Shown here piece by piece: positions 14,960 to 23,307 of a stretch of DNA of 64,000 nt. The position numbers were made by a program, and so were the translations under genes. Location: the NCBI RefSeq assembly GCF_001885095.1, contig NZ_LZDD01000001.1, positions 248,001-312,000 of the forward strand. The letters are read 5' to 3'. The notes beneath the pieces are model-generated. The model worked only from the letters and a program-made list of their open reading frames with translations, was not told the DNA's origin and searched no databases. The DNA is from Streptococcus bovimastitidis (GTDB taxonomy: Bacteria; Bacillota; Bacilli; Lactobacillales; Streptococcaceae). Position 1 is the first letter of the stretch, and each line of letters begins with the position of its first letter.

Positions 14960-17462
14960 AATAAGTAATCGAAAATGGATTTCAAATATTAGTAAAAAAA
15001 GTATGAAAGCTAATAGGAAAAGAAATTTAATATTAATAGTTGCCATTTCACTTACCGCCTTTATGATGACTGCAGTGTTTACTATTGCAGGCAGTATGAT
15101 AAACGGTATGGAAAAATCTACGATGTATCAGGTGGGGACAGATTTACATGCAGGGTTTAAATATTTAACGCAAGAGCAATTTGATAAGCTATCTCAAGAT
15201 AATAAAATAAACAAACTCTGTTACAACATTATAGTAGGGAAATCAACTAATGAAGAACTGCGAGAAGATTATACTGAAATTAGGTATACAGATGAAATAA
15301 ATGCAAAGCATTCATTTTCATCCCCTGAAATTGGAGTGCTTCCCCAAAAGGAAAATGAGATTGCAACTTGTGTAAATGTACTGGATGATTTTGGATTACC
15401 GCATGAGATAGGACAAAAGATTCATCTGAAAATAGATAACGGGATTGATACCTATGAAGGCGACTTTGTTATCAGCGGGATTTGGAAAAAACCAGCAGAA
15501 ACACTTACTAACCAAATTTTTGTATCGAAAGAATTCCAAGAAAAATTTTCTCCTGTTTGGAAAAATGAAGCTGATATGAAGAATTTTTTGAATGTTAACT
15601 CATACTCCGGCTCAATTAATCCGGCATTTAATTTTAATAATTCTTTTAATATTAGCGGGAAGATGGAGGATTTAAAAACAAGACTTGATTTTGGAAAAGA
15701 AATAAACGATGGAGTTAACTGGGCATATTCGACATCTTCAATAGATCCGACAAGTGCTGCTATTATGATTTTTTTACTATTCATAATTATGATTTCAGGC
15801 TATCTAATAATAAGCAATATTTTTAGTATCTCGGTAACCGCAGATATTCATCACTATGGTTTGCTTAAGACCATTGGAACAACTAACAAGCAACTTAAAA
15901 AAATTATAATCAGACAGGCAATTATGATTAGTGCTATTGCGATACCTATCGGTCTTGTAATTGGCTATTTTGCTTCGATGGTAATTATTCCGCAAATTGT
16001 TAGTAATATGATTAATATTCCTATAAATATAGGATTTAACATTAGTTTTTTTCTAATAAGTGGCATCTTTTCGTGGGTAACTATCAGAATAAGCTGTGTA
16101 AGAGCATGTAAAATTGTTAAAAAAGTATCACCTGTTGAAGCTGTAAGATATGTAGATTATTCAAATTCGATTAATAAAAAAAATAAAAAAACTCATAAGG
16201 TTACACCTGTAACTATGGCTTGGCAAAATATTGGACGTAATAAAAAGAAAACATTTTTTGTCATTCTTTCTATGGCATTGAGTGTAATTATGCTGAATAT
16301 AAGCATATCTCTTGTGGCGAGCTTTGATGAAGATAAATATATAAGTAGTTTTTCTAGCTCTGATTTTACCGTAGCGGACGCTTCTGTTTTTAACAAAAAT
16401 TCTTTAGCAGCAGATTATGAAGGGGTGAGTCAGGATGATATTGAATATTGTAAAAAACTTGCAGGAATAGAGAAAATAGGTGCGATTTACATGTCGGCAG
16501 GACTTCATAAAGTAGATGATACAGTTTTGAATAGAGTGAAAAAATTTTATGAATCTATTAAAAGTGAAATTAATCCTTATGAGGCAAAAGAACTAGAGAG
16601 TCGTATTTTTGCTAATCAAGAGATATACAGCAAAGTATACGGATTGGATCAAATGGTTTACGAGAATCTTGAAATGGATGCCGGGAATTTGGATTGGGAA
16701 AAATTCAAATCAGGGAACTATGCAGTTGTTTCTGCTCCAATCAAAGGTTCCGGAGATGATGCAGCTTTAGCATTTTATAAAATGGGAGAAAAAATCAGCG
16801 TGAAAATGCCTGATGGTTCCGTAAAGTCATATGAGGTAATGGGAATTGGAAATGTTCCTTACTCTATGGGACCGGGATATTCACAAATAATAGATGTTAA
16901 TATTATGCTCCCATCAACAGAATATTTATCTTATTCACAGAGTAATAAAGCGATGAAGCTTTTCGTAAATGTTGATGATTCGCATATAAATGTTGCAGAG
17001 GCATCGTTAATTGAATACAGCGAAAAGACAAAACCACTTCTTGATTTTGAATCAAGAAATAAATATAAAGAGAGTTTTAATGAAATGAAAAGAACATTTC
17101 TATTGATTGGAAGCGCAATGAGTTTAATTCTTGCATTGATAGGAGTTTTAAATTTCATAAACTTAACTTACACATCCATAAACGAAAGGAGTGGTGAACT
17201 TAAAACACTTCATGCGGTAGGAATGACTAATAAGCAGATAAAAAATATGCTTGCTGCTGAAGGCGTGATGAGAATATTATTTACATTCGTTGTGGTACTC
17301 ACAGTTGGAATAGGATTAAACCATTCTATAGTAAATATGATTGCTGGACAAATGATAATGTTTAAATATCAGTTTATTATTTGGCCAGTATTAGTAGCCA
17401 TACCATTATTTTTGCTGATTGCATATATAGTACCCCAATTGTGTAAGTGGCAAAAAGTATAA
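14952..17462 (+). CDS. FtsX-family ABC transporter permease
   Basis: An 836-aa permease with two FtsX repeats. There is one N-terminal helix near residue 20-45, a large extracytoplasmic domain to about residue 265, three helices (around 270-390), then a second N-terminal-type helix near 445, a second extracellular domain, and three C-terminal helices ending KWQKV. ATG 14952 is preferred over the upstream GTG because it overlaps the ATPase stop with a G-rich site just ahead. The duplicated FtsX layout with large extracellular loops matches exporters that shield cells from antimicrobial peptides or cell-wall-active compounds. The substrate is unknown. Confidence 0.85.
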   Translation: MRKISNRKWISNISKKSMKANRKRNLILIVAISLTAFMMTAVFTIAGSMINGMEKSTMYQVGTDLHAGFKYLTQEQFDKLSQDNKINKLCYNIIVGKSTNEELREDYTEIRYTDEINAKHSFSSPEIGVLPQKENEIATCVNVLDDFGLPHEIGQKIHLKIDNGIDTYEGDFVISGIWKKPAETLTNQIFVSKEFQEKFSPVWKNEADMKNFLNVNSYSGSINPAFNFNNSFNISGKMEDLKTRLDFGKEINDGVNWAYSTSSIDPTSAAIMIFLLFIIMISGYLIISNIFSISVTADIHHYGLLKTIGTTNKQLKKIIIRQAIMISAIAIPIGLVIGYFASMVIIPQIVSNMINIPINIGFNISFFLISGIFSWVTIRISCVRACKIVKKVSPVEAVRYVDYSNSINKKNKKTHKVTPVTMAWQNIGRNKKKTFFVILSMALSVIMLNISISLVASFDEDKYISSFSSSDFTVADASVFNKNSLAADYEGVSQDDIEYCKKLAGIEKIGAIYMSAGLHKVDDTVLNRVKKFYESIKSEINPYEAKELESRIFANQEIYSKVYGLDQMVYENLEMDAGNLDWEKFKSGNYAVVSAPIKGSGDDAALAFYKMGEKISVKMPDGSVKSYEVMGIGNVPYSMGPGYSQIIDVNIMLPSTEYLSYSQSNKAMKLFVNVDDSHINVAEASLIEYSEKTKPLLDFESRNKYKESFNEMKRTFLLIGSAMSLILALIGVLNFINLTYTSINERSGELKTLHAVGMTNKQIKNMLAAEGVMRILFTFVVVLTVGIGLNHSIVNMIAGQMIMFKYQFIIWPVLVAIPLFLLIAYIVPQLCKWQKV

Positions 17463-17728
17463 AAATTAAACTATATATTTAGTTAAAAGGATGTGGAGAA
17501 GAATGTCGATATATTTATATACTTTAAAAATAGATCAAGATATAATACATTCTCCTTTTTCCTGCGTTCTTAATACCTTTATGCCTTCTTAAACATTTAA
17601 CTAACCAATTAAATAGAATTAAAGGAAGATCAAGTTTCTTTCGTTTTCGAGGACTTCTTATGCCTATGTGCAGGAGTCCTCCTTTTTTGTCTTAAAACGC
17701 AGACAAAAAAGAAATGGAGGAAGCATAT
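17463..17728 (+). terminator. Intergenic region with terminator (17649-17689)
   Basis: A stem GAGGACT/AGTCCTC at 17649-17681 followed by CTTTTTTG ends the exporter operon. Upstream, a 29-codon ORF at 17503-17592 (ATG behind GGAGAAG) could be a small peptide but has no other support. The region is otherwise featureless and AT-rich. Confidence 0.65.
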
Positions 17729-18139
17729 ATGCCAAAAGAATATTACCTTTATGTCTATGGACAAAAGGTTAAAGTCAGCGAGCAGATATATAAAGTCTAC
17801 TGGCGAGAAAAAGAACACGAAAAGTATTTAGAGCAGGTGGACAAGAAAAACCACTTGCTCTTTTTTTCATCATTGGATCATGACGGACACTTTGTAGATA
17901 ATATTGTTGATGAAAGTGTTGATGTAGAAAAGATTGTTGAAACACAGATGATGATTGAAGCAGTCAGAAATGCTATATCAAGGCTCAATGCAGAAGAAAG
18001 AGATATTATTGAACGCTTGTATTTCAATGATGAAACGGTTCGTTCGGTGGCAAAGCTCAAAAGTATTACACATCCGGCTTTAATCAAAAGAAGAAATAAA
18101 ATTCTTGAAAAGCTGAAAAAATTTATTGAAGAACTTTAA
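17729..18139 (+). CDS. Sigma-70 region 4-like protein of the conjugative element
   Basis: A 136-aa protein starting MPKEYYLYVYGQKVKVSEQ at ATG 17729, which has GGAGG 8 bp upstream; the in-frame ATG 17714 lies before that site. The C-terminal part (ISRLNAEERDIIERLYF, then a helix pair around SVAKLKSITHPALIKRRNKILEKL) is a sigma-70 region 4-type HTH. Short sigma-like proteins sit just before the recombinase in Tn1549-like elements and probably regulate excision or transfer genes. The YWREKEHEKYLE motif is the usual start of that family. Function as an alternative sigma factor or as an HTH regulator is unproven. Confidence 0.82.
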   Translation: MPKEYYLYVYGQKVKVSEQIYKVYWREKEHEKYLEQVDKKNHLLFFSSLDHDGHFVDNIVDESVDVEKIVETQMMIEAVRNAISRLNAEERDIIERLYFNDETVRSVAKLKSITHPALIKRRNKILEKLKKFIEEL

Positions 18140-18628
18140 AACTTCGGTAACCAAAGGGGTCAAATTTTCCTTATGTAAAGTGAAGGGGAGTTTGACCTCC
18201 TTTACTTTCTTGAATAAGAGATAGCCTGCTTATGGCAAATAGGAAAATGTAAAGAAAATAATCCCTTTCAAATATTGCTCTTTGACAAGTGAATAGACCA
18301 AGGTAGGACTTTATCCATTTACTGAGAGTTATGACCTACGCCAAGACTTTTCTGCTGATGAAAATCGGTTCAAATGAATACCGGCATATTGTCGAGGTTA
18401 GAAGAAAACGAGCGATAGATAGGAATACATAAAAGATAAGCGTGGCGGCTTATTTCGATGATGTAAGTGGTGATAATGATACTTCAATAGTTTAAGCTGC
18501 CTCGTCTGAAACAAGGGGCGGAGGTGAGATTCCTATGTAGCAGCCAATGCACCTACCAATGTCATAAAACTTAGTAAGAAAAATAATACTTGATTATAAA
18601 GAATTTAAAGCGGGAGGGGGGTGTATTG
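18140..18628 (+). ncRNA. Non-coding, probably structured segment before the recombinase
   Basis: No convincing ORF occurs in these ~490 bases although they do not resemble random AT-rich spacer. They contain several pairable blocks, including GCCTCGT with AAGGGGC (near 18498-18519) and AGGTG with CACCT (near 18521-18555). From memory, near-identical text (around AAGCTGCCTCGTCTGAAAC) recurs at the same place in other clostridial-type conjugative elements. That would mean selection on the nucleotide sequence itself: a regulatory RNA, an attenuator, or a protein-binding region. This is an unverified recollection and no transcript boundaries are visible. Confidence 0.4.
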
Positions 18629-18790
18629 GTGGATAATGACTGGAATGGACTGGCTGATTTGATAGCAAATCTGATTACAAAGTATGCTGGAGTTTTAGAT
18701 TTAGATAATCTTCCAAATCCAACTCCAGTAAAAAATATTGAAGATAAAAATAAATTTGACATGGCAAAAACTCAGATTGAGAACAAGTGA
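18629..18790 (+). CDS. Small acidic 53-aa protein upstream of recombinase
   Basis: The likely start is GTG 18629 about 8 bp after GGGAGGGGGG, which is an excellent ribosome-binding site. The peptide begins VDNDWNGLADLIANLI, is acidic and helical, and has a Pro/Asn-rich middle (DNLPNPTP). I do not recognise its family. It sits between the sigma-like gene and the serine recombinase, and the recombinase promoter overlaps its last codons. It could be a recombination directionality factor or a regulatory peptide, but no motif supports either. Confidence 0.55.
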   Translation: MDNDWNGLADLIANLITKYAGVLDLDNLPNPTPVKNIEDKNKFDMAKTQIENK

Positions 18791-18805
18791 TAAAAGTGCT
18801 ATAAT
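18777..18805 (+). promoter_or_regulatory. Promoter of the serine recombinase gene
   Basis: TTGAGA at 18777-18782 and TATAAT at 18800-18805 are spaced 17 bp, with an extended -10 TGC. The -35 lies inside the preceding small ORF. Confidence 0.75.
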
Positions 18806-18879
18806 ATACTTGATATATTAGTCCAAACCATAAGTGGTAAAAATATTAAGATATAGAAAAATATATTGAGGTTAATGCT

Positions 18880-20559
18880 ATGTCAAAAGAAAAAACAAAA
18901 GTATACCTCTACACAAGAGTATCTACATCAATACAGATAGATGGCTATTCTTTAGAGGCACAAAAATCAAGAATGAAGGCGTTCGCCCTTTATAATGATT
19001 ATGAAATTGTAGGAGAATATGAAGATGCGGGCAAGTCTGGAAAATCTATTGAGGGAAGAATACAGTTTACTCGCATGATGGAAGATATAAAATCCGGAAA
19101 GGATGGAGTATCTTTTGTTCTTGTGTTTAAGCTGTCAAGATTTGCAAGAAATGCTGCTGATGTTTTATCAACTCTACAAACAATGCAAGATTTTGGAGTC
19201 AATTTGATTTGTGTTGAGGATGGGATTGATTCATCCAAAGATGCAGGTAAATTGATGATTTCAGTTTTATCAGCTGTGGCTGAAATTGAAAGAGAAAATA
19301 TTCGTGTTCAAACAATGGAAGGGCGTATTCAAAAGGCAAGAGAGGGCAAATGGAATGGAGGTTTTGCTCCTTATGGTTATCAACTTATTGATGGAAAATT
19401 GATAATCAATGAGGAAGAAGCAATTGCGATACGAACTATTTTTGATCAGTATGTAAATACAACCATTGGAGCCAATGGACTTTCTAAATACTTAGAAAAT
19501 CATGGTATAAGAAAAATTCCAAGACAAAATGGGAAAAATCCATTGTTCGACGCAGGTCTTATAAGAAAGATATTAAAAAACCCTGTATATAACGGGAAAA
19601 TAGCCTTTGGAAGAAGAACTTTAGAAAAAGTTCATGGAACAAGAAATGAATATAAGCAAGTTGAACAAGATGAATATTTAATAGCTGAAGGTATTCATGA
19701 AGCTATAATTTCTGATGAGCTATGGCAAGCAGCTCAAGTTAAGTTAAAATCTCAAGCAAAGAAATATGAGCATGTGAATAAAGGGAAAGATACACGCACA
19801 CATCTGCTTTCAGGAATTGTGAAATGTCCAATATGTGGAGTGGGAATGTTTGGAAACAAGTGTATTAAGAAAAAGAAAGATGGTACAAAGTATAAAGATT
19901 TTTATTACTATGGCTGTAAACATAGGCATATGATAAGAGGTCATAAATGTACTTACAATAAACAAATCAGAGAAGAATTGTTAGATGATGCAGTTGCTGA
20001 GGTAATTATAAAGATAGTAAGCAATCCCAAATTTGCTTCTATGATGCAAGAAAAAATTAACATGAAGGTAGATACCTCTGAAATAGAAAAAGAGATAGAT
20101 AATTACCAGAAAGAATTGAGGAAGAGCCATTCTACGAAATTTAAGCTAATTGAGGAAATAGATAATTTAGATGCTGATGATAAGCACTACAAACGAAGAA
20201 AACAGGACTTAGACGATAGACTTTATCATATGTATGATAAGATTGAAGACTTAGAATCATTGTTAATTGATGCGAAAGCAAAGAAACAAACTATTGAAGC
20301 TGAGAAACTTACAGGAGATAACATATATAAGATTTTGATCTATTTTGATAAACTTTACAAGGTAATGAATGATGTAGAGCGTAGACAGTTAATTACAGCT
20401 TTGATTTCTGAAATTCAAATTTACGAAGAAAAGCAACCGAATGGGCAATGGCTAAAATCAATTACTTTTAAACTTCCTATCATCGATGAAGATTTAAATA
20501 TAGGTTTGGACAATGATGAGCATGTTGAGTGTGTAAGCTTGTTAGAAAAACGCAAGTAA
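18880..20559 (+). CDS. Large serine recombinase (integrase/excisionase) of the element
   Basis: A 559-aa recombinase. The resolvase-type catalytic domain spans about residues 5-150, with catalytic Ser15 in YTRVSTS and the arginines in FKLSRFARN and the later EIEREN helix. A recombinase domain (GKWNGGFAPYGYQ) follows. A zinc-ribbon module holds CPICGVGM and the second pair in YYGCKHRHMIRGHKC. A coiled coil from about residue 405 to 480 precedes the C-terminus. This is the size and order of the Tn1549/TndX/TnpX-type large serine recombinases that integrate and excise elements. GAGG lies ~8 bp before ATG 18880. It is the last gene of the element. Confidence 0.93.
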   Translation: MSKEKTKVYLYTRVSTSIQIDGYSLEAQKSRMKAFALYNDYEIVGEYEDAGKSGKSIEGRIQFTRMMEDIKSGKDGVSFVLVFKLSRFARNAADVLSTLQTMQDFGVNLICVEDGIDSSKDAGKLMISVLSAVAEIERENIRVQTMEGRIQKAREGKWNGGFAPYGYQLIDGKLIINEEEAIAIRTIFDQYVNTTIGANGLSKYLENHGIRKIPRQNGKNPLFDAGLIRKILKNPVYNGKIAFGRRTLEKVHGTRNEYKQVEQDEYLIAEGIHEAIISDELWQAAQVKLKSQAKKYEHVNKGKDTRTHLLSGIVKCPICGVGMFGNKCIKKKKDGTKYKDFYYYGCKHRHMIRGHKCTYNKQIREELLDDAVAEVIIKIVSNPKFASMMQEKINMKVDTSEIEKEIDNYQKELRKSHSTKFKLIEEIDNLDADDKHYKRRKQDLDDRLYHMYDKIEDLESLLIDAKAKKQTIEAEKLTGDNIYKILIYFDKLYKVMNDVERRQLITALISEIQIYEEKQPNGQWLKSITFKLPIIDEDLNIGLDNDEHVECVSLLEKRK

Positions 20560-20591
20560 TTCATGGCGCTTCCTGGTTTCAAGGCGCCATG
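20521..20591. repeat. 71-bp direct repeat, copy 1 (recombinase 3' end)
   Basis: Copy 1 covers the last 13 codons of the recombinase (ending SLLEKRK) and a hairpin with stem CATGGCGC/GCGCCATG. It is repeated at 20633-20703 with scattered substitutions. Confidence 0.85.
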
Positions 20592-20593
20592 CT

Positions 20594-20616
20594 AAAAAGG
20601 TCCACAGGACCTTTTT
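20594..20616 (+). terminator. Terminator of the recombinase gene
   Basis: A perfect 10-bp stem AAAAAGGTCC/GGACCTTTTT with a 3-nt loop (ACA). Confidence 0.85.
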
Positions 20617-20632
20617 ACTTCCACATACACAT

Positions 20633-20703
20633 CATATTGAGTGCGTAAGTCTGTTAGAAAAACGCAAGTAATTCATAGCCCTCCCTGGTTTCAAGGCGCC
20701 ATG
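20633..20703 (+). pseudogene. Remnant tail of a second, homologous serine recombinase
   Basis: Read in frame, it encodes the final codons HIECVSLLEKRK followed by a stop, against HVECVSLLEKRK in the intact gene, with mostly synonymous changes and the same downstream hairpin (degraded: CATAGCCC against GGCGCCATG). The pattern fits the end of an earlier related element left at the same insertion site. Confidence 0.75.
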
Positions 20704-21100
20704 TTCTAAAATCTTCAAAGAAAAGGACAAAAAATAACCCGTCCCCTCTTTTGACCGAGTTGTTGGACGAGTTATGGTCTATTAATAACGAGTAACCGTC
20801 TTTTTAACGGTTCTAATCTGGAGTTGAGTTGGAAGCTCAGCTCCTTTTGTATTTTCATTAGAACATACTTGATTGAATTTTAAGTCACAACAGGTTCATG
20901 TTGTATCACTTACTCGATTTAGATAAATTTGAAGGAACTATCAAGGACCAAGCTTTTATATAAATACACATTTCAGTAAGTGGACAATTTATTATAACTT
21001 TTTCTTTTTCATCCATTCCTTAACCAATTTTATTGGCTTCCTGATGATTCTTTTAGGTCTACTTTAAGCAAGTTTCATAGTAACTGAATACTATTTTCAA
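20704..21100. other. Element/chromosome junction, gene-free
   Basis: The right boundary of the element should lie near 20.6-20.75 kb, but the att core is not evident and the left end is outside the window. A terminator-like hairpin (GGAGTTGAG/CTCAGCTCC at 20820-20844, then TTTTGT) and a small hairpin at 20794-20812 follow. On the minus strand, 20995-21063 reads as about 23 codons ending in a stop (KLVKEWMKKKKL), possibly the end of a decayed gene. Confidence 0.4.
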
Positions 21101-21130
21101 AACACTTGATTTCTAATCAAGTGTTTTTTT
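21101..21130 (+). terminator. Terminator ahead of the GntR operon
   Basis: A perfect 9-bp stem AACACTTGA/TCAAGTGTT with a T-run. Confidence 0.75.
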
Positions 21131-21133
21131 GGA

Positions 21134-21162
21134 TTGACAAGAGTTAAGTGGTGTTATATACT
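21134..21162 (+). promoter_or_regulatory. Promoter of the GntR/ABC operon
   Basis: A consensus TTGACA (21134-21139) and TATACT (21157-21162) with exact 17-bp spacing. The region GTTATATACTGTTATA around the -10 is partly repetitive and may be the GntR operator. Confidence 0.85.
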
Positions 21163-21180
21163 GTTATAGAGGAGATGATA

Positions 21181-21567
21181 ATGAAGATAATACTTATTAA
21201 TGGCAGTAGTACACCATTATATGAACAGATTAAAAATGCAATAAAAGAAAATATCGTTGATTCTACGTTGTCATCTGAGGAACAATTACCATCGGTAAGA
21301 CAATTATCTAAAGAGTTGAACGTGAGTATTTTGACCGTCAAAAAAGCTTATGATGAGTTGGAAAAAGAAGGCTTTATTCTTATTCGTCAGGGCTTAGGAA
21401 CCTTTGTTGCTGCCATGAATCCAGATATATTGAAAGATGAAAAGCAAAAAGAGATTGAAAACTATTTAACCAAATCGTGTCAAATTGCTAAGGCAATTAA
21501 CCTCAGCGAATCTGAATTAATAGACCTTATACACTATATATATATAGGAGATGTGTATGAAGAATAA
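21181..21567 (+). CDS. YtrA-type GntR-family transcriptional regulator
   Basis: A 128-aa regulator. The N-terminal winged helix (LYEQIKNAIKENIV, then EQLPSVRQLSKELNVSILTVKKAYDELEKEGFI) is the GntR signature, and the short C-terminal helical tail defines the YtrA subgroup. ATG 21181 has GAGGAG 6 bp upstream; the in-frame ATG 21148 overlaps the promoter and cannot be the start. YtrA-type regulators repress the ABC operon they head, typically released by cell-envelope stress. Here the ABC ATPase overlaps its 3' end. Confidence 0.9.
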   Translation: MKIILINGSSTPLYEQIKNAIKENIVDSTLSSEEQLPSVRQLSKELNVSILTVKKAYDELEKEGFILIRQGLGTFVAAMNPDILKDEKQKEIENYLTKSCQIAKAINLSESELIDLIHYIYIGDVYEE

Positions 21568-22399
21568 AATTGAAATAAAACATTTGAATAAAAAGTATTC
21601 TAGTTTTGCCTTAAAAGACGTCAATTTTACTGTACCTAAAGGCTTTGTTACTGGCTTTATTGGTAAAAATGGTATGGGTAAAACCACAACGATTAAATCA
21701 ATTCTCTCATTGATTCATTATGATGGCGATATTGAGTTTGGAGATTCTGAACTCGGTATAAAAATTGATAACCAAAAAATTGGTGTCATTATGGATGATT
21801 CTTTTCTTGCAAAAGATTGGAATATGGATTTAGTCAATAATGCCATGAAGGTTGGATATGATGAATGGGATGAGACACTATTCCAAAAATATTTATCTGA
21901 CTTCTCTATTGACAGAAAACTTAAGGTTAAAGAATTATCTCGCGGCATGAAAATTAAACTGATGTTGGCCATTGCTTTGTCGCATCATGCAGATGTCTTG
22001 ATTCTTGATGAACCTACAAGTGGCTTAGATCCAAGTATGCGTGAAGAGTTAATGGAAATCATTTCTGACTATATGCAAGATGAAAACCATTCAGTACTCT
22101 TTTCTACTCATATTACACAGGACCTAGAAGCAATAGCAGATTATATTGTATTTATAGATGATGGGAAAATTGTCCTCTCTCTAGAAAAAGATGACTTCAT
22201 GAATTATTTTATGATATTGAAATGTGATATACAAAATCAATTCTCATTAAATGAATCTCTTGTTTTAGGAAGGAAGAAGACAAAATATCAGATTGAATAC
22301 TTGGTGAAGCGTAGTGAAGTGGATGAAATACCAGAAGGGTATCTCGAAGATCATATTTCTATTGATCGCATTATGATTCTTTTTAGAAAGGGTGTCTAA
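21557..22399 (+). CDS. ABC transporter ATPase (YtrB-like)
   Basis: A 280-aa ATPase: Walker A GKNGMGKTT, signature ELSRGMKIKLMLAIAL (with an atypical SRGM in place of SGGQ), Walker B VLILDEPTSGLDP and H-loop STHI. The C-terminal ~80 residues carry the usual drug/peptide-exporter regulatory extension. ATG 21557 is favoured because AGGAG lies 6 bp upstream; it overlaps the gntR end by 11 bp. With the following permease it forms an export pair controlled by the GntR repressor. The substrate is unknown. Confidence 0.88.
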   Translation: MKNKIEIKHLNKKYSSFALKDVNFTVPKGFVTGFIGKNGMGKTTTIKSILSLIHYDGDIEFGDSELGIKIDNQKIGVIMDDSFLAKDWNMDLVNNAMKVGYDEWDETLFQKYLSDFSIDRKLKVKELSRGMKIKLMLAIALSHHADVLILDEPTSGLDPSMREELMEIISDYMQDENHSVLFSTHITQDLEAIADYIVFIDDGKIVLSLEKDDFMNYFMILKCDIQNQFSLNESLVLGRKKTKYQIEYLVKRSEVDEIPEGYLEDHISIDRIMILFRKGV

Positions 22400-23052
22400 T
22401 GGACTTAATGAAAGTATTAAAGCTAGACATATTATCAGTTAAACCTTATTTTACAATTAAAAATTTCATTATCTTATTTGGAATGGGAATTGGTTATGGT
22501 GCCTTATCAAAAAATCCTGTAACAGCACTAGCTACAGCACAAATGTTTGCTATTCTCTTTTCTGGGTACCCTTTCATGGTGGGTGAAGAGTCAGGAATTG
22601 ATCCTCTTTATAAGTTGTTTGGTATCTCTCCCAAAAATGTTGTTAAGGGTAGATATTTACTAGCCACTTTATTTGTAGGAGCTATGATACTTATCGGTAT
22701 TGTCTTAGCATTCATTATTTCTCTAATCTTCCAAATTAATAATGGTGCGCTAACTATTTTAGTAACAGCCCCCATAGTAGGTTTAGTGACCTTATTTATT
22801 ATTTTTATGGAATACCCCATTTATTTTAAATATGGATATAAAAAAGGAAAAACACTGGTGACAATTCCTTTTCTATTATTAGCAGTTATTGTGCTTGCAT
22901 CTACCTTTTTCGCGAATCAGTTGAAAGTTGTAACGGCCTTTTTGCTTATGAACAAGATATTTAGTGTCAGTATACTCCTTGCTATAATAGTAATGGGAAT
23001 GATCCTGTCCGTGAAGTTATCAAACAAATTTTATTCTAAAAGTGATTTTTAA
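22399..23052 (+). CDS. ABC-2-type permease (GntR operon)
   Basis: A 217-aa membrane protein with about six hydrophobic segments, starting MDLMKVLKLDILSVKPYF. The 'ISPKNVVKGRYL' phrase after the second helix is typical of ABC-2 permeases associated with YtrA regulators in Firmicutes. It overlaps the ATPase stop by one base. It completes the operon, with a strong terminator following at 23113-23144. Confidence 0.8.
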   Translation: MDLMKVLKLDILSVKPYFTIKNFIILFGMGIGYGALSKNPVTALATAQMFAILFSGYPFMVGEESGIDPLYKLFGISPKNVVKGRYLLATLFVGAMILIGIVLAFIISLIFQINNGALTILVTAPIVGLVTLFIIFMEYPIYFKYGYKKGKTLVTIPFLLLAVIVLASTFFANQLKVVTAFLLMNKIFSVSILLAIIVMGMILSVKLSNKFYSKSDF

Positions 23053-23112
23053 TTTGTTCCATTTATTAAAAAAATGAGCGTGACTTACTTAAATAACTAA
23101 CATATTAAATCA

Positions 23113-23144
23113 AAAATAACCACTCACAACCGAGTGGTTATTTT
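23113..23144 (+). terminator. Terminator of the GntR/ABC operon
   Basis: A perfect 13-bp stem AAAATAACCACTC/GAGTGGTTATTTT with a 6-nt loop. Confidence 0.85.
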
Positions 23145-23243
23145 GCTGTCTTCAAAAAATAGTTTCAACTTAAATTAAAATTTTATTTTTAAACTTAATT
23201 TTCTCATTTTCCAACTTTAAATTATTGTATAATTGAAATAGAA

Positions 23244-23264
23244 ACTATTTGAGATTCAAATAGT
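23244..23264. promoter_or_regulatory. Perfect inverted repeat downstream of a -10 element
   Basis: ACTATTTGA, spacer GAT, TCAAATAGT. It lies just after a TATAAT-type -10 (near 23227) and 44 bp before the next gene, a position suited to a repressor. Confidence 0.45.
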
Positions 23265-23307
23265 AAAACATTTTTTTATCTATTTCGTCTAACTTCGGAG
23301 GCTCTGT

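Noticed and set aside
20740-20850. tRNA as the element's target site
   Set aside because: Short hairpins are present but no TPsiC-like GGTTC or paired acceptor stem could be found; large serine recombinases of this type do not need a tRNA.
21148-21180. Upstream ATG for the GntR gene
   Set aside because: It overlaps the -10 of a consensus promoter, so it could not be in the transcript; ATG 21181 has GAGGAG.
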